A stretch of 64,000 bases of DNA from NCBI RefSeq assembly GCF_014645195.1, contig NZ_BMLK01000017.1:42630-106629 (forward strand), in the 5' to 3' direction. The notes below the pieces were generated by a model that saw only the letters and a program-made list of their open reading frames with translations, was not told the origin of the DNA and did no database searches. Positions 28,940 through 38,088 of this stretch are shown piece after piece (positions within the stretch are counted from its first letter, which is position 1; each line of letters begins with the position of its first letter). A program made the position numbers and the translations under genes. This DNA is from Novosphingobium indicum. Lineage in GTDB: Bacteria; Pseudomonadota; Alphaproteobacteria; Sphingomonadales; Sphingomonadaceae.

Positions 28940-29862
28940 TGGGCGCGAGCGTTTTCATCGACGGTGCCGCCGGCACCACCGGGCTGGAAATCGCCGACCG
29001 GCTGGCAGGACGCAGTGAGTTCGATCTCGTCATTCTGAGCGATGACAAGCGCAAGGACGACGCCGCGCGCGCCGAAGCGCTCAACGATGCCGACTTCGTG
29101 ATCCTCTGCCTGCCTGACGACGCCGCAAAGGCCGCCGTTGGCATGATCCGCAACGACCGCACCCGCGTGATCGATGCCTCGTCGGCCCACCGCGTCGCCG
29201 ACGGTTGGACTTACGGCTTTCCCGAAGTCATGGGCCGCGAAACCGTTGCCGCGGCGCGCTTCGTCAGCAACCCCGGCTGCTATCCCACCGGCTTCATCGG
29301 CCTGCTGGCGCCGCTGGTGCGTGCGGGTCTGCTGCCTTCCTACTGGCCTTATGTCTGTCATGCCGTCTCCGGCTACTCGGGTGGCGGCAAGGCGCTGATT
29401 GCCCGGTTCGAGGAAGACCGCGACATCGCCTTTCGCGCTTACGGCCTGTCGCTGGGCCACAAGCATGTACCCGAAATGCAGGCGCATGTCGGGCTTGCCC
29501 ATGCGCCGCTGTTCGCCCCCGCCGTCGTGCCCGCGCATCGTGGCATGCTGGCCGAAGTGCCGCTGCACCTCAGCGCCATGACCAATGCCGCTTCGCCGGA
29601 TGAACTTCGCGCGGCACTGGCGGCATTCTATTCGGGCAGCGAGATCGTGAAGGTCGAAGCCGACCAGCCCGACGAGCTGCTGCTGCGCGCATCGATGCCA
29701 GCGGTGGACACGCTGACCCTGCGCGTTCTCGGTGCGAAGGACGGCAGCCAGGCCCGCCTCGTCGCCATGCTCGACAATCTCGGCAAGGGCGCCAGCGGCG
29801 CTGCAGTGCAGAACCTCAATCTCATGGCCGGTCTGGAAGAGACAGCGGGCCTGCGCCTCTGA
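28939..29862 (+). CDS. argC: N-acetyl-gamma-glutamyl-phosphate reductase, short (type 2) form
   Basis: A 307-aa NADPH enzyme, third step of arginine synthesis. The dinucleotide site is DGAAGTTGLEIADRL and the catalytic Cys is C114 in SNPGCYPTG. Other family segments are IDASSAHRVADGWTYGFPE and LNLMAGLEETAGL at the end. The short, type 2 form is common in alphaproteobacteria. The ATG overlaps the preceding stop by one base, so it is probably cotranslated with the SH3 gene. Confidence 0.94.
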   Translation: MGASVFIDGAAGTTGLEIADRLAGRSEFDLVILSDDKRKDDAARAEALNDADFVILCLPDDAAKAAVGMIRNDRTRVIDASSAHRVADGWTYGFPEVMGRETVAAARFVSNPGCYPTGFIGLLAPLVRAGLLPSYWPYVCHAVSGYSGGGKALIARFEEDRDIAFRAYGLSLGHKHVPEMQAHVGLAHAPLFAPAVVPAHRGMLAEVPLHLSAMTNAASPDELRAALAAFYSGSEIVKVEADQPDELLLRASMPAVDTLTLRVLGAKDGSQARLVAMLDNLGKGASGAAVQNLNLMAGLEETAGLRL

Positions 29863-30568
<706 letters not shown>

Positions 30569-30599
30569 GTTTTCGGCATAGTCCGGAGACGACATCACC

Positions 30600-30648
30600 C
30601 GTCTGGCCAGACCAGACGTCTAGAATCGGGTCCGGCCTAGGCCGGACC
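30600..30648 (+). repeat. Two hairpins between glnB and glnA
   Basis: The first hairpin has arms cgtctgg (30600-30606) and ccagacg (30612-30618). The second is a perfect 20-bp palindrome at 30629-30648 centred on cctagg with arms ggtccggcct. No T-run follows, so full termination is unlikely. They may be an mRNA processing or stability element, or a protein site setting the glnB:glnA ratio. Confidence 0.6.
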
Positions 30649-30747
30649 GGGAATAAGCCGGATAAAGGGGACCGGCGCCGTTCCCGGAATGCCATCAACC
30701 CCTAGCCTCTTTCGGGGATCGGAAGAGAAAAATGGAGAATAGATCAC

Positions 30748-32157
30748 ATGGCTAGTGCAAAGGACGTCCTAAAGCAGATCAAGGACGAGGAGATCGAGTG
30801 GGTTGATCTTCGCTTCACCGATCCCAAGGGCAAGTGGCAGCACCTCACGATGTGCGCCGGCGTGATCGGCGAGGACGAACTCGAAGACGGCCTGATGTTC
30901 GACGGTTCCTCGATCGAGGGCTGGAAGACGATCAACGAGTCGGACATGATCCTCAAGCCCGACCTCGACGCGGTCTATGTCGATCCGTTCTCGGCTACCC
31001 CGATGATGATCCTGTTCTGCGACATCGTCGAACCCTCGACCGGCGAACTCTACACGCGTGACCCGCGCTCGACCGCCAAGCGCGCCGAAGCGTTCGTCAA
31101 GTCGGCCGGTTTCGGTGACACCGTCTATGTTGGCCCGGAAGCCGAATTCTTCATGTTCGACGACGTGAAGTTCTATGACGGCTACGACGGCAACGGCTTC
31201 AAGCTCGACGACATCGAACTGCCCGGCAACTCGGACAAGTCCTACGACACCGGCAACCTCGCCCACCGTCCGCGCGCCAAGGGCGGCTACTTCCCCGTCG
31301 CTCCGGTCGACTCCTGCGTCGACATCCGCGGCGAGATGGTTACCACCATGCTCGAAATGGGCCTGCCCTGCGACAAGCACCACCATGAAGTGGCGGCTGC
31401 CCAGCACGAGCTCGGCCTGACTTTCGGCACCCTGACCACCACTGCCGACCGCATGCAGATCTACAAGTACGTCGTCATGATGGTCGCGCAGGCCTACGGC
31501 AAGTCGGCCACGTTCATGCCGAAGCCGATCATGAAGGACAACGGTTCGGGCATGCACACGCATATCTCGATCTGGGACGGCGGCGAAAACACCTTCGCCG
31601 GCAACGGTTACGCCGGCCTGTCGGACACCTGCCTGTACTTCATCGGCGGCGTCATCAAGCATGCCAAGGCCCTCAACGCCTTCACCAACCCGACCACCAA
31701 CAGCTACAAGCGCCTGGTGCCGGGCTACGAAGCCCCGGTTCTGCTGGCCTACTCGGCCCGCAACCGTTCGGCTTCGTGCCGCATCCCCTATGGGGCCGGC
31801 ACCAAGGCAAAGCGCGTGGAATTCCGTTTCCCCGACGCGATGGCCAACCCCTACCTCTGCTACGCCGCGCTGCTCATGGCCGGCCTCGATGGTGTCAAGA
31901 ACAAGATCCATCCGGGCGAAGCCATGGACAAGAACCTCTACGATCTGCCGCCGGCCGAACTCGCCGAGGTGCCGACCGTCTGCGGTTCGCTGCGCGAAGC
32001 TCTGGAATCGCTGGCTGCCGACCATGCCTTCCTCCTTGAGGGCGGCGTGTTCACTGAAGACCAGATCGAAGCCTACCTCGAACTGAAGTGGCCGGAAGTG
32101 CTGCGCTGGGAAACCACGCCGTCGGCCGTCGAGTTCGACATGTACTACAGCGCCTGA
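30748..32157 (+). CDS. glnA: Glutamine synthetase, type I
   Basis: A 469-aa dodecameric enzyme making glutamine from glutamate, ammonia and ATP. The N-terminal DGSSIEGW loop, the metal-site GPEAEFF, the ammonia/glutamate region DNGSGMHTH and the ATP-site [10 protein letters not shown] are intact. The adenylylation target is Y398 in KNLYDLPP, so activity is probably controlled by GlnE. It follows glnB after 179 bp with hairpins between, and a strong terminator follows. Confidence 0.97.
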   Translation: MASAKDVLKQIKDEEIEWVDLRFTDPKGKWQHLTMCAGVIGEDELEDGLMFDGSSIEGWKTINESDMILKPDLDAVYVDPFSATPMMILFCDIVEPSTGELYTRDPRSTAKRAEAFVKSAGFGDTVYVGPEAEFFMFDDVKFYDGYDGNGFKLDDIELPGNSDKSYDTGNLAHRPRAKGGYFPVAPVDSCVDIRGEMVTTMLEMGLPCDKHHHEVAAAQHELGLTFGTLTTTADRMQIYKYVVMMVAQAYGKSATFMPKPIMKDNGSGMHTHISIWDGGENTFAGNGYAGLSDTCLYFIGGVIKHAKALNAFTNPTTNSYKRLVPGYEAPVLLAYSARNRSASCRIPYGAGTKAKRVEFRFPDAMANPYLCYAALLMAGLDGVKNKIHPGEAMDKNLYDLPPAELAEVPTVCGSLREALESLAADHAFLLEGGVFTEDQIEAYLELKWPEVLRWETTPSAVEFDMYYSA

Positions 32158-32183
32158 TCCGCGCTGAATCGGTTCGCCGAGTG

Positions 32184-32216
32184 GGGCGCCCGGAGCAATC
32201 CGGGCGCCCTTTTTCT
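32184..32216 (+). terminator. Rho-independent terminator after glnA
   Basis: A perfect 10-bp stem (gggcgcccgg at 32184-32193, complement at 32200-32209) with a 6-nt loop is followed by a T-run. Confidence 0.9.
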
Positions 32217-32317
32217 TGCCTGATGCCGGCTTATGTCGCTGTTACTATTGGCGACACTGTCGCAGGGAACCCGTCACGGCCTTTGGCGTTGCAAACTCCA
32301 CCAAGGAGGAGCACGTC

Positions 32318-33400
32318 ATGCGCACCACACGCTCAATCCGGATCGGCGCCGCAGCGAGCCTTGCCCTGATGGCGGGCGCTCTGGCCGCACAGCCCGGAGG
32401 AAACGGCAAGAACAACGGGCAGGATAACGGCAACAAGGGCGCAGCCCATGCCGGCCCCGCCAAGCCAACCGGAGCCAAGCCGGCCGGAAATCCCGGGAAA
32501 GCCGACAAGCCCGCACCGCAAAATCAAAAGCCGGCGAAGAAAGAGCAGGCGCGCTCCAATCCGCCCGCGGCAAAGCCACAGGCGGCCCCTCCCGGACAGG
32601 CCAGGGCAGACCGCCCGGCTGCCAGCAAAAAACCGTCTCCTGCCATTGCGCAGAAACCGAAAGACGCCGCCAAGGGCAAAACGGCACCGGTCGCCCGCGC
32701 CCAGCGAACCGATATCCGGCGTGAAACGTTCAATGGACCCAAGGGGCGCAAGATCACCGTTCCGACAAACGACCGCGTGCGTGTCGTGACCACGCGCCGC
32801 GACTTCGACTGGGCCTCGCTCAACACCCGTAAGACCTTCGACGGATGCCCTCCCGGTCTTGCCAAAAAGTACAATGGCTGCACGCCGCCCGGGCTCGATC
32901 GCGAACCGACGACGGCTTGGGCCCGGCCGAACTGGTATCTCGGCAACTACGACCGCAGCCTGCGCTATCGCTATGCAGACGGCTATCTGCTTCGCCTCGG
33001 GGCGGGCACCGATGTTCTGGGATACCTCCCTCTCCTCGGCGGCGCGCTGTCCGTGGGCCAGCGCTGGCCGGCGACCTATCAGCCCATCGATTTGCCGGGC
33101 TATTACAACAGCTACTACGGCCTCGGCTCGCCGAGCGGCTACCGGTATTACGACGACACCATATACCGGGTCGATCCCGATACCGCCGCAATCCAGGCCA
33201 TCGCCGCGCTGCTGACCGGAAACGACATCACCATCGGCCAGCCCATGCCGGCGGGATACGACGTCTACAACGTGCCCTACGGCTATCGCGATCAATACGT
33301 GGACGGCCCCGATGCGCTGTACCGCTACAGCGACGGCTACGTCTATCAACTCGACCCGACCACGCGCCTCGTGCAGGCCGCGATCGAACTGCTGAGTTAA
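32318..33400 (+). CDS. Exported Lys/Ala/Pro-rich protein with Tyr-rich C-terminal half
   Basis: A 360-aa protein with a signal peptide ending near GALAAQPG. Residues ~25-130 are a low-complexity Lys/Ala/Pro/Asn linker, probably disordered. The C-terminal ~220 residues are Tyr- and Gly-rich, with two related stretches (LRYRYADGYLLRLGAGT and LYRYSDGYVYQLDPTT), suggesting an internal repeat. The ATG follows aaggagga. I recognise no named family; there is some resemblance to RcnB-like exported proteins but not enough to assign. It probably acts in the periplasm or on the surface. Confidence 0.65.
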   Translation: MRTTRSIRIGAAASLALMAGALAAQPGGNGKNNGQDNGNKGAAHAGPAKPTGAKPAGNPGKADKPAPQNQKPAKKEQARSNPPAAKPQAAPPGQARADRPAASKKPSPAIAQKPKDAAKGKTAPVARAQRTDIRRETFNGPKGRKITVPTNDRVRVVTTRRDFDWASLNTRKTFDGCPPGLAKKYNGCTPPGLDREPTTAWARPNWYLGNYDRSLRYRYADGYLLRLGAGTDVLGYLPLLGGALSVGQRWPATYQPIDLPGYYNSYYGLGSPSGYRYYDDTIYRVDPDTAAIQAIAALLTGNDITIGQPMPAGYDVYNVPYGYRDQYVDGPDALYRYSDGYVYQLDPTTRLVQAAIELLS

Positions 33401-33416
33401 GCGAAGGAACGCAAAG

Positions 33417-33989
33417 ATGCGCCCGATGAACCCGACCCTTGCCCTGCTTGCCGCTTGCACGCTCGCGCTAGGCGCCTGCTCAGGCGGCACCTCGCCATCC
33501 GATGAGGCTTCCCCGGCAGAGGTAGTGGACCTGACCCCGGAAGCCGAGACCCTCGCGACCGCACTCGACAACACCGATGGCGTGCAGACGATGGCCGAAG
33601 CGCTGAAGGAAACCGGCATTGCCGGCATTTTCCAGGGCAAGGGGAGCTATACCCTGCTGGCGCCGGACGACGATGCCTTCGCCGCGCTGGGCGATGCCGG
33701 AAAGGCCCTGACCGGGTCGAGCGATCACGCGGCCCTGGCAGCGCTGATCAAGGACCACTTGCTGCCCGGCTATGTGACGCCGCAGGATCTCGGCGCCGCG
33801 ATCGACGCCAGCGACAACGGGCAAGTGACCATGACGACGCTCTCCGGCCAGGTTCTGACCTTCACCCGGTCGGGAGACGCCATCACCGTTTCCGCCCCGG
33901 ACGGATCGCAGGCGACGCTCGAGGCCGATCCGCTTACCGCCGAGACCAGCATCGCCATTCCCATCGACGGGGTGCTGCGCAAGTTCTGA
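33417..33989 (+). CDS. Fasciclin-domain lipoprotein
   Basis: A 190-aa lipoprotein. The signal peptide ends in LALGACSGG with the acylated Cys. One fasciclin (FAS1) domain follows: YTLLAPDDDAFAALG, LAALIKDHLLPGYVTPQDL and the closing IAIPIDGVLRKF. FAS1 domains mediate adhesion. It sits 16 bp after the preceding exported-protein gene, so the two may form an operon. Confidence 0.85.
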   Translation: MRPMNPTLALLAACTLALGACSGGTSPSDEASPAEVVDLTPEAETLATALDNTDGVQTMAEALKETGIAGIFQGKGSYTLLAPDDDAFAALGDAGKALTGSSDHAALAALIKDHLLPGYVTPQDLGAAIDASDNGQVTMTTLSGQVLTFTRSGDAITVSAPDGSQATLEADPLTAETSIAIPIDGVLRKF

Positions 33990-34063
33990 ACGAAAGCATT
34001 TTCCTACAGCCCCGCTTCCGGTTTACTTGAATCGCCTTTTCCCGCCCGAGACGGAGAAGGCCG

Positions 34064-34648
34064 ATGCTCAACCGCAAGCCGATATTCGATGAAGTGCGCC
34101 TGCTGCTGGGGCGGGGTTTCGATCAGGCCGAAGTCGTTCGGCTCGATGCCGCCATCGACCGCGCGCTGGGCACTGCGTCGCACACACGGCAGCTTTGCGA
34201 TGCCGGCAGAACGCTCATCCGCAAGTGGGAAGGCTGCGCCCGGCGCCGTGCCGATGGCCGTTTCGAAGCCTATCCCGATCCGGGCAGCGCGAATGGCGAA
34301 CCCTGGACCATCGGCTGGGGCTCCACCGGCCCCGATATCCGCAAGGGCGTGATCTGGACCCAAGCCGAGTGCGATGCCCGCTTCGACCGGGACATCGTGC
34401 GCTATGTAGAAGAAGTCGCCGCAGCGCTGGGCGACGCGCCGACCACACGGGATCAGTTCGATGCGCTGGTCTCGTTCCACTACAACACCGGTGCTATCGG
34501 CCGGGCCACGCTCACGCGGCTGCACAAGGCCGGACGCTTCGCAGAGTCGCAGGCTGAGTTCGGAAAATGGATCTACAACGACGGCAGGCCGATGGACGGG
34601 CTCAGAATTCGCCGCAATGACGAAGCCGCGCTCTACGGGCTAATCTGA
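34064..34648 (+). CDS. Lysozyme (GH24, phage-type endolysin fold)
   Basis: A 194-aa muramidase of family GH24. The catalytic set is visible: E56 in LIRKWEG, D72 in YPDPG and T82 in WTIGWGSTG; DALVSFHYNTGAIGRATL and KWIYNDGRPMDGLRIRR are also typical. The N-terminal ~45 residues are an unrelated helical extension. No signal peptide is evident. No holin, spanin or other phage gene lies nearby, so it looks like a chromosomal, domesticated endolysin. Confidence 0.85.
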   Translation: MLNRKPIFDEVRLLLGRGFDQAEVVRLDAAIDRALGTASHTRQLCDAGRTLIRKWEGCARRRADGRFEAYPDPGSANGEPWTIGWGSTGPDIRKGVIWTQAECDARFDRDIVRYVEEVAAALGDAPTTRDQFDALVSFHYNTGAIGRATLTRLHKAGRFAESQAEFGKWIYNDGRPMDGLRIRRNDEAALYGLI

Positions 34649-34696
34649 AGGCCTGCCCGTTCGTGTCGAACGGAAATGGCAATCTCGCCCACCCCT

Positions 34697-35251
34697 TCAC
34701 AGCCGCGGCAGCGTCACGCCCTTCTGGCCCATGTATTTGCCCGCGCGGTCGGCATAACTGATCTCGCAAGGCTCGTTGCCCTGCAGGAACAGGAACTGGC
34801 AGGCGCCCTCGTTGGCGTAGATGCGCGCGGGGAGCGGCGTGGTGTTGGAGAACTCCAGCGTGACGTGCCCTTCCCAGCCCGGTTCGAGCGGGGTGACGTT
34901 CACGATGATACCGCAACGCGCATAAGTGCTCTTGCCCAGGCAGATCACCAGCACATCCTTGGGCACGCGGAAGTACTCCACCGTGCGCGCGAGCGCGAAG
35001 GAGTTGGGCGGGATCACGCAGACGTCGGTCTCGCGGTCGACGAAGGAATTCGCCGCGAAGTCCTTGGGATCGACGATCGCCGAATCGACATTGGTGAAGA
35101 TCTTGAACTCGGGCGCGACGCGGGCGTCGTAGCCGTAGGACGACAGGCCATAGGAAATGCACCCGTCGCGGCGCTGGGCCTCCACGAAAGGTTCGATCAT
35201 GCCATTGTCCAGCGCCTGTTGCCGGATCCACTTGTCGCTCAGAATCGCCAT
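34697..35251 (-). CDS. dcd: dCTP deaminase
   Basis: A 184-aa enzyme deaminating dCTP to dUTP for dTMP synthesis. It shows [22 protein letters not shown] with the catalytic Glu (E133) in [13 protein letters not shown], and the substrate loop [10 protein letters not shown]. The length fits the monofunctional type. The ATG at 35251 gives the standard start [12 protein letters not shown]; the frame upstream to 35308 lacks similarity. Confidence 0.94.
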   Translation of the reverse strand: MAILSDKWIRQQALDNGMIEPFVEAQRRDGCISYGLSSYGYDARVAPEFKIFTNVDSAIVDPKDFAANSFVDRETDVCVIPPNSFALARTVEYFRVPKDVLVICLGKSTYARCGIIVNVTPLEPGWEGHVTLEFSNTTPLPARIYANEGACQFLFLQGNEPCEISYADRAGKYMGQKGVTLPRL

Positions 35252-35353
35252 GAACGGGTGATTCCCGATGGTTCGCGGCGGAGCAAGTGGCAGCGCAAAT
35301 TTGTCCACCGCGCCCCCACTTTATTTCAAGGTTAACTCTAGGATGGTATCGGC

Positions 35354-36493
35354 ATGGCCATGACCAGCCCTGCCCGCATTCTCGTCATCTTCGGCACGCG
35401 TCCGGAAGCGATCAAGCTCTTCCCCGTCGTCCATGCCCTCAAGGCCGATCCCCGCTTCGAATGCGTGGTCTGCGTGTCCGCGCAGCACCGGCAGATGCTC
35501 GATCAGGTGCTCGATATCACCGGGATCGTACCCGACCACGATCTCGACGTGATGCAGCCCGACCAGACGCTCGATGCGCTGACCGCCAACCTGCTCACCG
35601 GCCTCGGCAAGGTGATGGACGAAGTGCAGCCCGCACGCGTGATCGTACAGGGCGATACGGCCACCGCCATGACCGGCGCGCTCGCGGCCTATTACCGCAA
35701 GGTGCCGGTCGATCATGTCGAGGCGGGCCTGCGCAGCTACAACATCTATCACCCCTGGCCCGAAGAGGTGAACCGCAAGATCATCGGTGCCATGGCCAGC
35801 CTGCACTTCGCCCCGACCACCACGAGCGAAGCCGCGCTGCTCAAGGAAAACGCCGATCCCGCCCGGGTGCACGTCACCGGCAATACGGTGATCGACGCGC
35901 TGCATTGGGTCTCCGCGAAGATCGAGCGCGAACCCGCGCTGGCCACGAACCTTGCCGACCTCGAAGCGAAGTTCGCCGGCAAGCGGATCATCGGCGTGAC
36001 CAGCCACCGGCGCGAGAACTTCGGCGAGGGCATGGAGCAGATCGCCAAGGCCATCCGCCAGATTGCCGAGCGCCCCGACACGGCAGTGATCTTCCCCGTC
36101 CACCTCAATCCCAACGTGCGCAAGGTGATGAACGAGCGCCTCTCCGGTCTCGATAACGTCGCGCTGATCGAACCGCTCGACTATCCGCACTTCGCGCGGC
36201 TGCTGAACATTGCCGAGATCATGCTGACCGACAGCGGCGGCGTGCAGGAGGAAGCCCCAGCGCTGGGCAAGCCGGTGCTGGTCATGCGCGAGACCACCGA
36301 GCGTCCTGAAGGCGTGGAGGCCGGCACGGCCAAACTGGTCGGCACCGATGCCGCGCGGATCGTTACCGAAATATCAACCTTGCTCGACGATACCTCGGCT
36401 TACGAAGCCATGGCGCGCGCCCACAACCCATTCGGGGACGGGCAGTCCGCGCGCCGTATCGTGGAGCTGCTCGCGAATGAAATCGGACAATAA
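35354..36493 (+). CDS. wecB: UDP-N-acetylglucosamine 2-epimerase (non-hydrolysing)
   Basis: A 379-aa enzyme converting UDP-GlcNAc to UDP-ManNAc. The signature GTRPEAIK is at 14-21; VHVTGNTVIDAL, GVTSHRRENFGEG and LTDSGGVQEEAPALGKPVLVMRETTERPEG are the other family blocks. It overlaps the next gene by 17 bp, so the two are coupled, supplying activated N-acetylmannosaminuronate for a surface polysaccharide. No glycosyltransferases or exporters are in the window. Confidence 0.95.
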   Translation: MAMTSPARILVIFGTRPEAIKLFPVVHALKADPRFECVVCVSAQHRQMLDQVLDITGIVPDHDLDVMQPDQTLDALTANLLTGLGKVMDEVQPARVIVQGDTATAMTGALAAYYRKVPVDHVEAGLRSYNIYHPWPEEVNRKIIGAMASLHFAPTTTSEAALLKENADPARVHVTGNTVIDALHWVSAKIEREPALATNLADLEAKFAGKRIIGVTSHRRENFGEGMEQIAKAIRQIAERPDTAVIFPVHLNPNVRKVMNERLSGLDNVALIEPLDYPHFARLLNIAEIMLTDSGGVQEEAPALGKPVLVMRETTERPEGVEAGTAKLVGTDAARIVTEISTLLDDTSAYEAMARAHNPFGDGQSARRIVELLANEIGQ

Positions 36494-37778
36494 ACCGTCG
36501 GTCTGTGTTGTCGGCCTCGGCTATATCGGTCTTCCCACCGCTGCCGTGATCGCCCGCGCAGGGTGCAAGGTGCTCGGCCTCGACGTTTCGCAGAAGGTCG
36601 TGGACACCATCAACCGCGGCGAGATCCATATCGAGGAAGTCGATCTAGACGGCCTCGTCCACGGCGTTGTTTCGCGCGGCCTGCTGTCCGCCTCGACCGA
36701 AGTCGCGCCTGCCGATGTCTTCGTGATCGCGGTTCCCACGCCTTTCGACAAGAACCACGCGCCAGATATTTCCTATGTGCTCGCAGCCGGCAAGACCATC
36801 GCGCCGGTACTCAAGCACGGCGACGTGGTAATTCTTGAATCGACCTCGCCGGTCGGCACGACCGAACAGCTTCGCGACATGATCGCCGGCATGCGCCCGG
36901 ACCTGAAGGTCCCCGGCCTGACCAGCGAGATCCCCGATATCTCCATCGCCTATTGCCCCGAACGCGTGCTGCCCGGCCGCATTCTGGAGGAGTTGACCAA
37001 CAACGACCGCTCGATCGGCGGCATTACCCCGCGCTGCGCCCGCAAGGCGCTGGCCTTCTACAAGCGCTTCGTGCGCGGCGAGTGCGTGACGACCGATGCC
37101 CGCTCGGCGGAAATGACCAAACTGGTCGAGAACGCCTATCGCGACGTGAACATCGCTTTCGCCAACGAGCTGTCCATCGTCTCGGACAAGATGGGCCTCG
37201 ACGTGTGGGAAGTGATCCGCCTCGCCAATCGCCACCCGCGCGTGAACATCCTCTCGCCCGGCCCCGGCGTCGGCGGCCACTGCATCGCGGTGGACCCATG
37301 GTTCATCGTCCACGGCGCGCCTGAGGAAACCCCCCTGATCCGCACCGCGCGCGGCGTGAACGACGGCAAGATGCACCATGTCGTCGCCAAGGCCGAAGCG
37401 CTCGTGGAAGCCCACCCTGATGCGAAGGTCGCCTGCCTCGGCCTGGCCTTCAAGGCAAACATCGACGACTTCCGCGAGAGCCCGGCCCGCTTCGTCGCCA
37501 GCCGACTAGCCCGCAAGTTCGGTGAACGCATCCACATCGTCGAGCCCTATGCCGCAGAACTGCCGATCGAGTTCACCGATACTGGTGCGGTGCAGATCGA
37601 CATCGACGACGCGCTGGAGACCTGCGAGATCATGATCGTGCTGGTCGACCACGACGTGTTCCGCGTCGTGCCGCTGGCCGAACGCGCGGACAAGCTCGTC
37701 TACGACACGCGCGGCATCTGGCCCGACCAGCCCCGCGTCGTGCGCGAGGAGGAAGCCCGCCTCAAGCTGGTGGTGTAA
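36477..37778 (+). CDS. wecC: UDP-N-acetyl-D-mannosamine dehydrogenase
   Basis: A 433-aa NAD enzyme oxidising UDP-ManNAc to UDP-ManNAcA in two steps. The Rossmann motif VVGLGYIGLP is near residue 10. The catalytic Cys is in SPGPGVGGHCIAVDPWF (~265), with the Lys/Asn block KLVENAYRDVNIAFANE before it. The start inside wecB and the adjacent 2-epimerase support this substrate over UDP-glucose. The 3' end overlaps the convergent small gene by 17 bp. Confidence 0.93.
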   Translation: MKSDNKPSVCVVGLGYIGLPTAAVIARAGCKVLGLDVSQKVVDTINRGEIHIEEVDLDGLVHGVVSRGLLSASTEVAPADVFVIAVPTPFDKNHAPDISYVLAAGKTIAPVLKHGDVVILESTSPVGTTEQLRDMIAGMRPDLKVPGLTSEIPDISIAYCPERVLPGRILEELTNNDRSIGGITPRCARKALAFYKRFVRGECVTTDARSAEMTKLVENAYRDVNIAFANELSIVSDKMGLDVWEVIRLANRHPRVNILSPGPGVGGHCIAVDPWFIVHGAPEETPLIRTARGVNDGKMHHVVAKAEALVEAHPDAKVACLGLAFKANIDDFRESPARFVASRLARKFGERIHIVEPYAAELPIEFTDTGAVQIDIDDALETCEIMIVLVDHDVFRVVPLAERADKLVYDTRGIWPDQPRVVREEEARLKLVV

Positions 37779-38088
37779 TACGCATGTGCCGGCGCGAAGC
37801 GGCATGCTTCGCCTCGGCATCGCCCTGCACTTCCACCGCCATCGCCACGTGCGGATAGGCCAGCAGCAGTTCGAACAAGCGACGCTCCGCCACGTCGAGC
37901 GCGTCCAGCTGTTTGCCGTCCAATCGATCCAGCGCCGGCACGACGAGCGGCTGCATGGCCGCATGAAACGCAAGCCGTCCGGCCTCGCTGCTGTCATCGC
38001 GAAGCACGGCCCGTGCGGCCAGATCCGGCGCATTCCAGACACCCACGAAAGGCTCCAGCGCCGCGAATCCCTTGGGCAGCGCGCTCAT
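37762..38088 (-). CDS. Small conserved-looking partner of the Rieske oxygenase, unknown function
   Basis: A 108-aa soluble protein: ALPKGFAALEPFVGVWNAPD, then AVLRDDSSEAGRLAFHAAM, DALDVAERRLFELLLAYPHVAM and a basic tail. No known domain is recognised; it is not a ferredoxin, a reductase or a typical beta subunit. Its ATG overlaps the oxygenase stop (ATGA), so it is translationally coupled and probably works with it. The stop overlaps the convergent wecC end. Confidence 0.65.
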   Translation of the reverse strand: MSALPKGFAALEPFVGVWNAPDLAARAVLRDDSSEAGRLAFHAAMQPLVVPALDRLDGKQLDALDVAERRLFELLLAYPHVAMAVEVQGDAEAKHAASRRHMRITPPA

